Assembly: GCF_039526245.1 (NCBI RefSeq)
Contig: NZ_BAAAIV010000005.1
Location: 243,959-307,958, forward strand
From: Arthrobacter_H rhombi
GTDB taxonomy: Bacteria > Actinomycetota > Actinomycetes > Actinomycetales > Micrococcaceae
Direction: 5' to 3'
DNA: 64,000 nucleotides
The stretch's first letter is position 1; the number at the start of each line of letters is the position of its first letter. Shown piece by piece: positions 33,884 to 42,867 of the stretch. The notes under the pieces are model-generated. The model was not told the origin of the DNA. It made no database searches and saw only the letters and a program-made list of their open reading frames with translations. Made by a program: the position numbers and the translations under genes.

Positions 33884-33960
33884 TGGGGTGAGTAACGGGG
33901 CTTGAACCCGCGACCTTCTGGACCACAACCAGACGCTCTGCCAACTGAGCTATACCCACC
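33884..33960 (-). tRNA. tRNA-His (GTG)
   Basis: Read on the minus strand the anticodon stem TCTGG/CCAGA encloses TTGTGGT (anticodon GTG). The extra G-1 opposite C73, the identity element of histidine tRNA, is encoded, as is the CCA end (33886-33884). The D arm (GCTCAGTTGGCAGAGC) and T loop (TTCAAGC) are normal. Confidence 0.97.
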
Positions 33961-34082
33961 ATTGCGTCTCTCAACGCGGTGCCCGCACCGTTGGTATTCC
34001 TACCAGAGGTCCGGGCAACGGATACTAGTTTACACACTTTCGCGCGCCCGCGCGCCACTTGCGTGCCGGCGCGGCGAAGTGT

Positions 34083-34111
34083 GGCGGGGAACACGCTGGG
34101 GGTTCCCCGCC
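34083..34111 (-). terminator. terminator of orn
   Basis: GGCGGGGAAC (34083-34092) pairs with GTTCCCCGCC (34102-34111) just after the orn stop. A second, longer imperfect hairpin (about 34033-34082, CACACTT and AAGTGTG ends) follows, between orn and tRNA-His. Confidence 0.75.
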
Positions 34112-34116
34112 CGGGG

Positions 34117-34734
34117 TCAGCTGGCGCTGTTCCCGGTGGCCAGGGACGCCGTGATGGCCTTGGCGGTCTTGCTGTCCGGGCCCGGTGCCGGCACCATGAC
34201 GGCCTGGCGGTAGTAGCGCAGTTCGTTGATCGAATCGCGGATGTCGCCCAGGGCGCGGTGGTTGCCGGTCTTGGCGGGGGACTGGAAGTAGGCGCGCGGG
34301 TACCAGCGGCGGGCGAGCTCCTTGATGGTGGAGACGTCGATGACGCGGTAGTGCAGGTGGTCGATGACCCCGGGCATGTCGCGGGCCAGGAAGTTGCGGT
34401 CCGTGCCGATCGTGTTGCCGGCCAGCGGGGCCTTCCCCGGTTCGGGGACCCACGTGCGGATGTACTCCAGGACCTGCTCGGTGGCCGAATCCAGGTCCAT
34501 GCCGCCGTCGAGCTCCTCGAGCAGGCCGGAGGTGGTGTGCATCTGGCGGACGAAGTCGTTCATCTGCTCCAGGGCCTGCGCCTCGGGTTTGATGACGACG
34601 TCGACACCCTCACCCAGGATGTTCAGTTCCGGGTCGGTGACCAGGACGGCAACTTCGATCAACGCGTCGGCTTCCAGGCTCAGCCCGGTCATCTCGCAAT
34701 CGATCCACACAATGTTTTCAGCTGAAATAGGCAC
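34117..34734 (-). CDS. orn: oligoribonuclease
   Basis: A 205-residue DEDDh 3'-5' exonuclease that clears 2-5 nt RNA and pGpG. The catalytic residues sit in IVWIDCEMTGL (Asp12, Glu14), in NTIGTDRNFLARDMP, and in KTGNHRALGDIRDS (His and Asp of Exo III). GTG 34734 has TAGATT exactly 6 nt upstream (34746-34741) and no Shine-Dalgarno, so translation is probably leaderless. Confidence 0.96.
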   Translation of the reverse strand: MPISAENIVWIDCEMTGLSLEADALIEVAVLVTDPELNILGEGVDVVIKPEAQALEQMNDFVRQMHTTSGLLEELDGGMDLDSATEQVLEYIRTWVPEPGKAPLAGNTIGTDRNFLARDMPGVIDHLHYRVIDVSTIKELARRWYPRAYFQSPAKTGNHRALGDIRDSINELRYYRQAVMVPAPGPDSKTAKAITASLATGNSAS

Positions 34735-34781
34735 GAAGCCAATCTACCGGATTGCGCCGGGGGAGCGGTGGCGGTCGGTGG

Positions 34782-34979
34782 CTACTGCGGAACGCCGCTG
34801 AGGAAATAGAGCGCCACGAACACGACGGCGGCCGTGAGGCCCACGACTGCGGCGGCGAGGAGGTCCAGGCCGACCATCGGGGAGCAGATGACCACGAGCA
34901 CCGCCACGAAGAGGCCCCAGCCCAGCAGGGCGCCCTGTCGGGTGGTGTTCTTGCCCTCACTGGTGGCGTGCCGGCCCAT
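34782..34979 (-). CDS. 65-residue membrane protein
   Basis: Starts MGRHATSEGKNTTRQG and has two transmembrane helices (ALLGWGLFVAVLVVICS and AAVVGLTAAVVFVALYFL). GGGGGAA precedes ATG 34979, which I prefer to a long in-frame extension to 35198. It lies upstream of orn and divergent from the mannosyltransferase operon. Function unknown. Confidence 0.7.
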   Translation of the reverse strand: MGRHATSEGKNTTRQGALLGWGLFVAVLVVICSPMVGLDLLAAAVVGLTAAVVFVALYFLSGVPQ

Positions 34980-35215
34980 TCGTTCCCCCTGCTCTTGCAC
35001 CGCGCGGCCCGGCGGATGCCCGGGCTGCCACCAGCCTAGGGGCAGCGGGGGGCGTTCGGTGGGAACCGGCGTCGTACCCGGGTGTGGCGGGGCCGCGATG
35101 CTAACATCGGGTGAGTATTTCAGCGGGCCCCGGGCCCCGGATCCCGGTCCTGCACAGTCTCCAACGGCCGCGGACGGGCGCCGACGCGGGGCGGTCAATC
35201 AACGGAAACGAGCCG

Positions 35216-36769
35216 ATGGCGATGAGCAGGGTCCAGACGGGTGCGGGGACCCGTCCGCGGGAACGCGCGCCCCGGCTGATCCTGATCGAGGGGTTCGTCG
35301 GGTCGGTCCTGGTGCTGTTGGGCTCCTATGGCATCGGCTGGCTGGCCAGCGTGTCGCCGTTGAACCGCAACCATCTGCTCATTGCGGTGCGCACCGAGCA
35401 GTGGGGCGTCATCGCCGCCACGATCGTGCTGACCGTCGGGTGCTGGATCATGTTCCGTTCCTGGCTGCGGCTGGGCCAGGAGCTGGCCGGCTGGGCGGTG
35501 GGCTCCCTGCGGGTCGTCCGGCAGGCGTGCTGGCTCTGGGGTGCACCCCTGCTGTTGGCCTTGCCGATCTTCAGCCGCGACGTCTTCGCCTACATCGGCC
35601 AGGGCCGGCTGGTCACCGCGGGGCAGGACCCCTATGTGGACGGCATCTCCACGCTCTCCAATTGGTTCCAGCTCGGTGCCGACGTCACCTGGGCCGAATC
35701 CGAAACCCCGTACGGGCCGCTGTTCCTCACGCTGGAGCGGCTGGTGAACCTGCTGGCGGGATCCTCCCCGGACGCCTCGGTGTTCCTGTACCGGCTGATC
35801 GCCTTCGCCGGGGTCATCGTCTGCATGGTGTACGTGCCGAAGCTGGCCGAACTCCATGGGGTGTCAGGGGCCAAGGCACTGTGGATCACGGTGTCCAACC
35901 CGCTGTTCCTCATCAGCTTCATCGCCAGCGCGCACAACGACGCGCTGATGGTCGGCCTGGCGGTCGCCGGCACCTACTACGCGGCGACCCGCCGGGGGAT
36001 CCTCGGGGTCGTGCTGGTCACCGCGTCGATCGGCATCAAACCGATCACCATGGTCATCCTGCCGTTCATCGGCCTGCTGTGGGCCGGCCCCGGTTCCTCC
36101 TGGGCCCGCAGGTTCCTCTACTGGGCCTACACCCTGGCCCTGTGCCTGGGGATCATGGCAGTGATCGGCTGGGCCAACGGCTACGGTTTCGGGTGGCTGA
36201 AGGTCATGCTCGGCACCGGCACGGGAACCGTCTTCTTCGCCCCGGTGGGCCTGTTCACCAACTTCTTCAGGGGTGCCTTCGACGCGCTGGGCCTGCCCTC
36301 GAACTGGGTGCTCCAGGTCGTGAAGGTCGTCGCCCGGGTGGCCTCGGTGCTCGTCGTGCTGTTCCTGATGTTCCGCGGACGGCACTCCCACCTGGTCCAG
36401 CGCCTCGCCCTGGCCTTCGCCGCCCTGGTGGTGCTCTCACCGATCATCCAGCCGTGGTACCTGCTGTGGCTGCTGCCCTTCTTCGCCGCCACCGGCATCC
36501 GCGATGACTGGCAGATCATCTGGGTGTACTTCACCGTCGCGTTCTTCATCGCCTTCGGCGCCGCCGACCAGATCTTCATCTGGCAGTTCCTCGACGCCCT
36601 GGACCCCTGGGTCAAGCACCTCTCCACCGGCATCTCCTGGGCGGCCATGGCCTATCTGGCGTTCCTGGACCCGAAGACCCGACGGCTCTTCCTGGGTTTC
36701 TGGGGTTCGGTGGTCACCACCGTGTCCGGGCTCCGCCTGCGGTTGCGCCGGGGCAAGGAAGCCAGCTGA
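35216..36769 (+). CDS. GT-C polyprenol-phosphomannose alpha-1,6-mannosyltransferase (MptA/MptB-like), copy 1
   Basis: About 517 residues with 11-13 transmembrane helices. The conserved first-loop motif FSRDVFAYIGQGRL carries the catalytic Asp, followed by SETPYGPLF and SAHNDALMVG, the signature of mycobacterial and corynebacterial MptA/MptB that extend the mannan core of lipomannan. I start at ATG 35216 (GGAAACGAG upstream); a TAACAT -10 at 35101-35106 makes the GTG at 35111 unlikely. The stop is directly followed by the next gene's ATG. Confidence 0.87.
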   Translation: MAMSRVQTGAGTRPRERAPRLILIEGFVGSVLVLLGSYGIGWLASVSPLNRNHLLIAVRTEQWGVIAATIVLTVGCWIMFRSWLRLGQELAGWAVGSLRVVRQACWLWGAPLLLALPIFSRDVFAYIGQGRLVTAGQDPYVDGISTLSNWFQLGADVTWAESETPYGPLFLTLERLVNLLAGSSPDASVFLYRLIAFAGVIVCMVYVPKLAELHGVSGAKALWITVSNPLFLISFIASAHNDALMVGLAVAGTYYAATRRGILGVVLVTASIGIKPITMVILPFIGLLWAGPGSSWARRFLYWAYTLALCLGIMAVIGWANGYGFGWLKVMLGTGTGTVFFAPVGLFTNFFRGAFDALGLPSNWVLQVVKVVARVASVLVVLFLMFRGRHSHLVQRLALAFAALVVLSPIIQPWYLLWLLPFFAATGIRDDWQIIWVYFTVAFFIAFGAADQIFIWQFLDALDPWVKHLSTGISWAAMAYLAFLDPKTRRLFLGFWGSVVTTVSGLRLRLRRGKEAS

Positions 36770-38377
36770 ATGCCCACCCGTGAGAACCGGCGCACGCGGG
36801 CCCGGACCGCGGCGCTGACCGAGGCGCTGTTCGGACTGCGGCACCGCATCGAGGAGATGCCGCTGCTACGCCGCCTCGCCGGCGGCGACGAGGCCCAGCG
36901 CGGCGTCGCGATGGCCCAGGGGTTCCTCGCCTCGCTGATGATCATGGTCGGCTCCTGGGGCGTCGGCTGGCTGGCGCAGACGCAGGATTCGATCTTCGCC
37001 CGCACCACGATCCTGAACCCGCTGCGCGTCGAGACGGCGGGCGTGATCATCTGCACCATCTTGTTGGCGCTGGGCTCGATGATCCTGTGCCGGGCCTGGC
37101 TGCGCTTCGGCCAGCGCGGCGGGGAGCACACCCCCGCGTCCCTGGTGACCGTGCGCAACACCGTGCTGCTCTGGTCGGCGCCGTTGCTGTTCGCGTTCCC
37201 GATCTTCAGCCGCGACGTCTACTCCTACCTGGGGCAGGGGCGGCTCATGCACGCCGGGCTGAGCCCGTACTCGAACTGGATCTCCCAGCTGCCCGGCTGG
37301 TTCGCCCAGGGATCGGACAGCCTCTGGGCCGAATCGGCATCCCCCTATGGCCCGCTGTTCCTGCTGGCCTCCCAGGGCGTGTACTTCATCACCGGCGGCG
37401 TCCCCGAAGCTGCCGTCCTGTTGTTCCGGCTGCTGGCAGTGGCCGGGGTCCTGCTGTGCCTGTACGCCGTGCCGCGGCTCGCCGCACAACTGGGTTCCGA
37501 TCCCACCTGGGCGGTCTGGATCTCGCTGGCCAACCCGCTGTTCCTGCTGACCATGATCGGCGGGGCGCACAACGATGCGCTGATGATGGGCGGACTGCTC
37601 CTGGGGTTCGTCTGGGTCCGCCAGGGACGCCGGTTGGCCGGGGTCCTGGCCGTCACCGGGGCCATCGCCGTGAAGCCGATCGTGGTGTTGGCGCTGCCGT
37701 TCATCGGGCTGGCCATGCTGCCGGCGACCGCCACGCTGGGACGCAAGATCGGCGCCTGGGCCTACACCGCCGTCGTCTCCGGCGCGGCGTTGACGTTCTT
37801 CGGGTGGGTCTCCGGGCTCTGGTTCGGCTGGATCAAGGCCATGGCAACCGCCGGGTCAGCGGCGTTCCCGTATGCGCCGGTGGGCCTGCTGGGGCTGGGC
37901 GTCGGCTGGCTGGCCGAACTAGCCGGCGGCGACCTGGACTCCAACGCGGCCCTGGTCTACACGCTGTTCAAGGCCGTGGCGCTGGGCTTCGCCGTCTGGC
38001 TGGCGTTCCGCCGCCCGGCGACCTCCCCGGTCCTGTATTGCGCCCTGGCCCTGTTGGCGACCATCGTGCTGGCCCCCATCATCCAGTCCTGGTACGTGCT
38101 GTGGCTGATTCCGCTGTTCGCCGTCTCGAAGGTATACACCGGCGGGTGGGTCAGGTTCTGGTACCTGCTGAGCATGCTTCTGGTGCTGGTCGGCGTGGTC
38201 GACCAGCTCAGCGTCGCCCAATGGATCAGCCTGCTCTGGGTCCGGATACTGGCCGCCGGCATCGGCCTGCTCTACCTGGGATACCTGGTCTTCTCCGATC
38301 CCCGCACCTCAGCACTCTTCACCCGGGGCCCCGGCCCCGATCCCACCGATCACAGAAACGAGGCCACCACGCCGTGA
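36770..38377 (+). CDS. GT-C polyprenol-phosphomannose alpha-1,6-mannosyltransferase (MptA/MptB-like), copy 2
   Basis: A 535-residue paralogue of the upstream gene, with the same markers: FSRDVYSYLGQGRLMHAG, SASPYGPLFLLAS and GGAHNDALMMGG. An N-terminal 45-residue cytoplasmic segment precedes the first helix. ATG 36770 abuts the upstream stop without a gap. Tandem copies suggest division of labour between proximal and distal mannan elongation, as MptB and MptA in corynebacteria (inference). Confidence 0.88.
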   Translation: MPTRENRRTRARTAALTEALFGLRHRIEEMPLLRRLAGGDEAQRGVAMAQGFLASLMIMVGSWGVGWLAQTQDSIFARTTILNPLRVETAGVIICTILLALGSMILCRAWLRFGQRGGEHTPASLVTVRNTVLLWSAPLLFAFPIFSRDVYSYLGQGRLMHAGLSPYSNWISQLPGWFAQGSDSLWAESASPYGPLFLLASQGVYFITGGVPEAAVLLFRLLAVAGVLLCLYAVPRLAAQLGSDPTWAVWISLANPLFLLTMIGGAHNDALMMGGLLLGFVWVRQGRRLAGVLAVTGAIAVKPIVVLALPFIGLAMLPATATLGRKIGAWAYTAVVSGAALTFFGWVSGLWFGWIKAMATAGSAAFPYAPVGLLGLGVGWLAELAGGDLDSNAALVYTLFKAVALGFAVWLAFRRPATSPVLYCALALLATIVLAPIIQSWYVLWLIPLFAVSKVYTGGWVRFWYLLSMLLVLVGVVDQLSVAQWISLLWVRILAAGIGLLYLGYLVFSDPRTSALFTRGPGPDPTDHRNEATTP

Positions 38378-39690
38378 CTTCACCGCTGAACACCCTGCGC
38401 ACCTCCCGCGAGGCCACCCGTCCGGTCATCGGGTGGCTGCTGGTGGCCACCGTCATCGGCGCCATCCTGGCGGTGCTGACCAAGCAGTGGTGCCGCGTCA
38501 ACGGCTGGTCCGGCGCCGACCAGCACATCCACATGTGCTATTCGGACTTCGCCCAGCTCTTCGGCACCCGTGGGCTGGCCGACAAGCTCTTCCCGTTCTA
38601 CACCGGCCTGCCGCAGGACCAGGCGCTGGAATACCCGGCGTTGCTGGCCGTGATCGCCGGGGTGACCGCGTTCCTGGTGCCGGGCATCGGCTTCAGCCCC
38701 GAACGCCAGCTGGCCTACTTCGACATCAACTCGCTGGGCTCCTTCATCTGCTGGGCCATCATCGTCGTCGCCGTCGCCTACAGCGCCCGCAAGCGCAGCC
38801 GCGATGCCCTGCTGGTGGCCTTGGCCCCCGGGATCATCCTGACCAGCCAACTGAACTGGGACCTCTGGGCCGTCATGTTCGCCACGGTGGGGATGTTGGC
38901 CTTCTCCCGCAAGCACATCTACCTCGCCGGCGTGCTGCTGGGCCTGGGCGCCGCGGCGAAGCTGTACCCGTTCTTCCTCTTCGGGGCGATCCTGGTGCTG
39001 TGCTTCCGTTCCGGGCGCATGTCGGCGTTCTGGAAATCGCTGGCCGCGGCAGTGGCCGCCTGGCTGGTGGTCAACGTCCCGTTCATGCTCACCGCGTTCG
39101 ACGAGTGGTCGCGCTTCTACACGTTCTCCTCCGAACGCCCGATCAGCTTCTCCTCGATGTGGCTGGCGTTCACCTGGACCGGGCTGGACGGCAAGGGCTT
39201 CTCGATGCTCTCCAACGTCTGCTTCGCCCTGGCCTGCCTGGGCATCGCCTACCTGGGCCTGTCCGCGAAGCGGCGCCCGCGGATGGCCCAGCTGGCGTTT
39301 TTGATCATCGCCGCGTTCATCCTCTTCAACAAGGTCTATTCGCCGCAGTTCGTCATGTGGCTCATCCCGCTGTACATCCTGGCCCGGCCCCGGTGGCGCG
39401 AATTCCTGCTCTGGCAGTTGCTCGAGGCCTACCATTGGGCCGCCGTGTGGCTGATGAGCGCCGAGATCGTCAGCGGGGGCACGTTCGGTGCCGGCAACCC
39501 GTGGATCGAGATCGCCTACGGCACCGGCATCGCAGCCCACATGGCCATGGTCATCTACCTCTGCGTGCGCATCATCGGCGACATCCGCCACCCGGACCGT
39601 GACCTGGTCCGTGCCGAGGGCGACGACGACCCGATGGGCGGACCCGTGGAGGACACCCCCGACCAGTTCGTGCTGCCCGCCCGGCGCTGA
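38374..39690 (+). CDS. GT87/DUF2029 mannosyltransferase
   Basis: A 438-residue GT-C membrane enzyme of the PimE-like DUF2029 family. It has a first-loop acidic motif (CYSDFAQLFGTRGLAD with Asp), EYPALLAVIAG, and LNWDLWAVMFATVGM. It uses polyprenol-phosphate mannose on the outer face. GTG 38374 overlaps the upstream stop (GTGA), so all three transferases form one operon, probably for lipomannan or a related glycolipid. Confidence 0.87.
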   Translation: MTSPLNTLRTSREATRPVIGWLLVATVIGAILAVLTKQWCRVNGWSGADQHIHMCYSDFAQLFGTRGLADKLFPFYTGLPQDQALEYPALLAVIAGVTAFLVPGIGFSPERQLAYFDINSLGSFICWAIIVVAVAYSARKRSRDALLVALAPGIILTSQLNWDLWAVMFATVGMLAFSRKHIYLAGVLLGLGAAAKLYPFFLFGAILVLCFRSGRMSAFWKSLAAAVAAWLVVNVPFMLTAFDEWSRFYTFSSERPISFSSMWLAFTWTGLDGKGFSMLSNVCFALACLGIAYLGLSAKRRPRMAQLAFLIIAAFILFNKVYSPQFVMWLIPLYILARPRWREFLLWQLLEAYHWAAVWLMSAEIVSGGTFGAGNPWIEIAYGTGIAAHMAMVIYLCVRIIGDIRHPDRDLVRAEGDDDPMGGPVEDTPDQFVLPARR

Positions 39691-39713
39691 GGGGCGGCCG
39701 GACTGATGCGGAT

Positions 39714-40502
39714 ATGACAGCGCACGACGGCGGCACCGGGCTGCGGCTGCTCGCGGTACCTGCGGGGCGCATCACCCTGCGCGATGCCCGCACCACCACC
39801 ACACGCGGGATCGAGCTGCTCCCGTTCTCCATCGGCGCCACTCCGGTCACGCTCGGCGACTGGCACCGGATCCTGGGCACCGCCGTCGTGCCCGGGGTAG
39901 ATCCGGCACTGCCGGCCCACCCGGTGACCTGGTTCGAGGCGGTCACCTGGTGCAACGCGGCCTCGGCCCTCGACGGCCTGCCGGCCGCCTACCGGGTGGA
40001 GGGGCGCGAGGTGGAGTGGGACGTGGCCTCGCCGGGGTACCGCCTGCCGACTGAGGCCGAATGGGAACACGCCTGCCGTGCCCGAAGCGCCGGGCCGCGG
40101 TACGGCGGCCTGGAAACCGTCGCCTGGACGGCGGCGGACGGGGCCCACGGGCCACAGCCGGTGGCCGGCAAGCAGCCCAACGACTTCGGGCTGTTCGACA
40201 CCCTGGGAAACGTGTGGGAGTGGTGCTGGGACTTCGCCGACACCGCCCGCTACGCCGACTACCGCTCACTACGCGGCGGCGGATGGGACGACCCGGAATA
40301 CAGTGTCAGGGCCTCGGTCCGGCGGGGGAGCGCCCCCGATGCGCGGCTGGAGGACGTCGGCTTCCGGATCGTGTCCGGTGGTGCCGGTCGCGTGGATGCC
40401 CGCGCCGGCCAGGGCTGGAGTGCCGCCGCCGACGCGCGTCGGGCCGCTGTGCGTGGCCCGCTGCCGATGGGGTGGACGCCGCTGCGCGGGCTACGCCCGT
40501 AA
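39714..40502 (+). CDS. SUMF1/FGE-domain protein
   Basis: A 262-residue protein with the formylglycine-generating-enzyme fold: PVTWFEAVTWCNAAS, GYRLPTEAEWEHACR, FGLFDTLGNVWEWCWD and RGGGWDDPEYSVRASVRRG. The two active-site cysteines that true FGE carries in the region after RGG are missing, so sulfatase activation is unlikely. SUMF1 folds also occur in EgtB and in binding proteins. It lies 24 bp after the mannosyltransferase operon; the role is unknown. Confidence 0.82.
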   Translation: MTAHDGGTGLRLLAVPAGRITLRDARTTTTRGIELLPFSIGATPVTLGDWHRILGTAVVPGVDPALPAHPVTWFEAVTWCNAASALDGLPAAYRVEGREVEWDVASPGYRLPTEAEWEHACRARSAGPRYGGLETVAWTAADGAHGPQPVAGKQPNDFGLFDTLGNVWEWCWDFADTARYADYRSLRGGGWDDPEYSVRASVRRGSAPDARLEDVGFRIVSGGAGRVDARAGQGWSAAADARRAAVRGPLPMGWTPLRGLRP

Positions 40503-40654
40503 GGGCCGGTCGTGGTCTCACCTGTCGGGCCAAGGCACGTGAGGCTCACTTCACGATCGGGGCACGCGACGGAAACCAGCCGGTTCGTTGGGGTGCATCA
40601 CGTCGAATAGAGGCCCGGACGAAAGTGCCGGGCCAACCAACCCGGAGGTTGTCG

Positions 40655-40687
40655 ATGTCCGATGTCAATCCCGTCCACGTGATCTAA
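40655..40687 (+). CDS. 10-codon ORF with a strong ribosome site
   Basis: CCGGAGG is 7 nt upstream of ATG 40655 and the frame is MSDVNPVHVI then TAA. A GGCCCGG/CCGGGCC hairpin (40612-40634) precedes it. There is no downstream gene on this strand, so it is either an orphan small peptide or the severed start of a lost gene. Evidence is limited to ribosome site and frame. Confidence 0.35.
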   Translation: MSDVNPVHVI

Positions 40688-40738
40688 GCGGCCGCAGCGG
40701 CAGGCAAGGGCAAGGCCAGCGGTGGCGCCGGCGCGGCG

Positions 40739-41842
40739 CTACACATTCAGTCGGTAGCCACGTTTGATCACCGTGGTGATGAGCTCCGGATCTGGCAGAT
40801 TTTGGCGCAGCCGGCTCATGGCCATATCCAGCGCGTGGGTGCCGGAAGCCTCCGGCAGTCGCCGGCACAGCTCCTGTCGGCTGAGCACGGCGCCCCCGGC
40901 ATCCGCCAGAGCGCGAAAAATGGCCATCGGTGCCGGCGGCAGACGAGCCTGCCGGCCGGCCAGGCCGACGGAGTGGCCGCGGATCTCGACCACGCCCTTG
41001 GCTGTGTCGACGTGCAGGACCTGATGGGTTGAAAGGTGCTCCACGACCAGCCGGATCAGCGCCCCCATGCGGAAACGTTTCGGCACGATCGGCTCGATGC
41101 CGGCGTCGATCAGCGGTTGTGAAGTGACTGGACCGACGGCGGCGGCCACGACGCCTGACCCGAAGGACTCCACGAGGGCCGGGAAACGCCCCATCTCGAC
41201 CGCTGTGCTGAAGAGCGCCTCGACGGCCGGCGCGCTGGTGAAGGTCACGACGTCCACTTGGCGGTTGCAGATGGCGTCGATCAACCGTGGCACCTGCGTC
41301 TCAGCCCCCTCGGGCCTGACCCACCGGTAGGGTGTCGCCGTCAGGACCGAAGCGCCGGCGGCGCGCAGCCGTTCCAGCTGTGCCCCGTCCGTGTAGCCAT
41401 GCAGCTGGACCGCGACGGATAAGCCGTCCACGCCCTCGTCGAGCAGCAGGTCAACCAGACTCGCGGTCCGCTCGTCGGCGCTGATGCCGACGTCGTCCAG
41501 GCCGGCAGCCCGCACTGCCCCGCGTGCCTTGGGGCCGCGAACGAAGATCCTCGATGCCGCCAGCGCCTCCATCAGGTCCTCCCCGAGACCACAGGCGTCG
41601 GCGGCTTCGGACCACCGTCGCATGCCGTAGGCGGTCGTGATGAGCGTGGCATCCGGTACCGCGTTGATGATGGCAGCCGTGTCGCGGGTGAGCTCGTCGT
41701 CTTCGGCCACGGGCACGATCTTCATGACCGGAGCGTGCAGCACCGTGGCGCCGCGCCGTTCGAGTGCGTCGATCAGGTCCCCCGAGCGCCGGTCAGAGGT
41801 CACTCCCACCCGGAACCCCTCCAGGGGGCCCCGCAATGTCAT
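40739..41842 (-). CDS. nnaR: HemD-domain/winged-helix regulator of nitrate-nitrite assimilation (NnaR-like)
   Basis: A 367-residue fusion. Residues 1-265 have the uroporphyrinogen-III synthase fold (FRVGVTSDRRSGDLI, then DVVTFTSAPAVEALF), and residues 275-367 an OmpR-type winged helix (LSRQELCRRLPEASGTHALD, IKRGYRLNV). Streptomyces NnaR and mycobacterial relatives (Rv0260c type) share this and activate nir/nas genes with GlnR. ATG 41842 has GGAGG upstream and overlaps cobA by 4 nt. Regulatory rather than enzymatic use of the HemD fold is inferred from the family and the nirB context. Confidence 0.88.
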   Translation of the reverse strand: MTLRGPLEGFRVGVTSDRRSGDLIDALERRGATVLHAPVMKIVPVAEDDELTRDTAAIINAVPDATLITTAYGMRRWSEAADACGLGEDLMEALAASRIFVRGPKARGAVRAAGLDDVGISADERTASLVDLLLDEGVDGLSVAVQLHGYTDGAQLERLRAAGASVLTATPYRWVRPEGAETQVPRLIDAICNRQVDVVTFTSAPAVEALFSTAVEMGRFPALVESFGSGVVAAAVGPVTSQPLIDAGIEPIVPKRFRMGALIRLVVEHLSTHQVLHVDTAKGVVEIRGHSVGLAGRQARLPPAPMAIFRALADAGGAVLSRQELCRRLPEASGTHALDMAMSRLRQNLPDPELITTVIKRGYRLNV

Positions 41843-42867
41843 ACCCCCTCCGCCGCGGGGGCTAACCCGGCACATTGTTCCGCGACCGATCCACTCTTGC
41901 CGCCCTGGCGGACAACATCGCCGATCACCAGCACGGCGGGCGACTTGCACCCCGCGGCTGCGGCCGCCCTGACGGCGCCGGAGAGGTCGGAAACGGTCGT
42001 CCGCTGTGAATCGCTGTAACCACGCTCAACGATGGCCACCGGCGTCCGGCGATCCATTCCCGCTGTGGCCAGGCCTGCCATCAGTTGCGGCAAGGTGCCA
42101 ACACCCATGAGTACAACGATGGTGCCCCCCAACCCGGCAAGGTGTTCGTATTCGACGACGCTGAGCGGCGCGTGCCCGGAGATGACGGTGAACAAGTGGC
42201 TGACAGCACGGTGGGTGACGGGGATCCCCGCCGCAGCCGGAACCGAGACGGCGCTCGTGATGCCGGGCACGACCGTGACCTCGACGCCGGCCTCGACGCA
42301 GCTGGCCACCTCTTCGCCTCCGCGGCCGAAGACGAAGGGGTCGCCGCCCTTGAGGCGTACCACGTGATGACCTGCCCGGGCGGCATCGACCATCCGGCGC
42401 TCTATATCCGACTGCACCACCGGGTGGTGGCCGGGACGCTTGCCGACGTCGATCAGGTCGGCTCCTCCGCTCAGTTCAGCGAGATTCCGGTGCGGGCCAA
42501 GCCGGTCATAGAAGACGACGTCGGCCTCGCGCAGCGCCTCCAGGGCCCTCACGGTCAGGAGGTCATCCGGCCCCGGTCCACCACCGACCAGGGTCACCCT
42601 GCCCCGGGGCGCAGCGGCGCGTTCGCGCACCAGCAGCGTGGAGGAAGCCCGGCAATCGGCTGCCAACCGATCCCAGCCTGGTTGGCCCTCGTCGACCAGG
42701 GCCACCAGGGCGACATCGTCGAGCACGGTGCGCGCACGGTCTCCTGGCGATTCGAGGCACCGGACGACGGCACCGGCGTGGCGGTACCGGCGAATGACAC
42801 GCCGAGCTGGCCCTGCGGCGCCGGCCACGAGGACGGTCAGGCCCAGGAAGTCCGTGTCCCGGATCAT
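41839..42867 (-). CDS. cobA: uroporphyrinogen-III C-methyltransferase with degenerate N-terminal domain
   Basis: A 342-residue enzyme. From residue 90 it is a full SUMT: VTLVGGGPGPDDLLTVRA, VFYDRLG, VVRLKGGDPFVFGRGGEE and VPGITSAVSVPAAAGIPVTHR. It methylates uroporphyrinogen III to precorrin-2 for siroheme. Residues 1-88 look like a worn CysG/SirC dehydrogenase domain (LTVLVAGAAGPARR) without the canonical GxGxxA motif and probably without NAD-dependent activity. It overlaps nirB and nnaR by 4 nt on each side, so it supplies siroheme for the nitrite reductase made from the same mRNA. Confidence 0.9.
   Translation of the reverse strand: MIRDTDFLGLTVLVAGAAGPARRVIRRYRHAGAVVRCLESPGDRARTVLDDVALVALVDEGQPGWDRLAADCRASSTLLVRERAAAPRGRVTLVGGGPGPDDLLTVRALEALREADVVFYDRLGPHRNLAELSGGADLIDVGKRPGHHPVVQSDIERRMVDAARAGHHVVRLKGGDPFVFGRGGEEVASCVEAGVEVTVVPGITSAVSVPAAAGIPVTHRAVSHLFTVISGHAPLSVVEYEHLAGLGGTIVVLMGVGTLPQLMAGLATAGMDRRTPVAIVERGYSDSQRTTVSDLSGAVRAAAAAGCKSPAVLVIGDVVRQGGKSGSVAEQCAGLAPAAEGV

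Noticed and set aside
40739..41842. Annotation as a biosynthetic uroporphyrinogen-III synthase
   Set aside because: The C-terminal winged helix and the nirB-cobA operon fit the regulator NnaR better.
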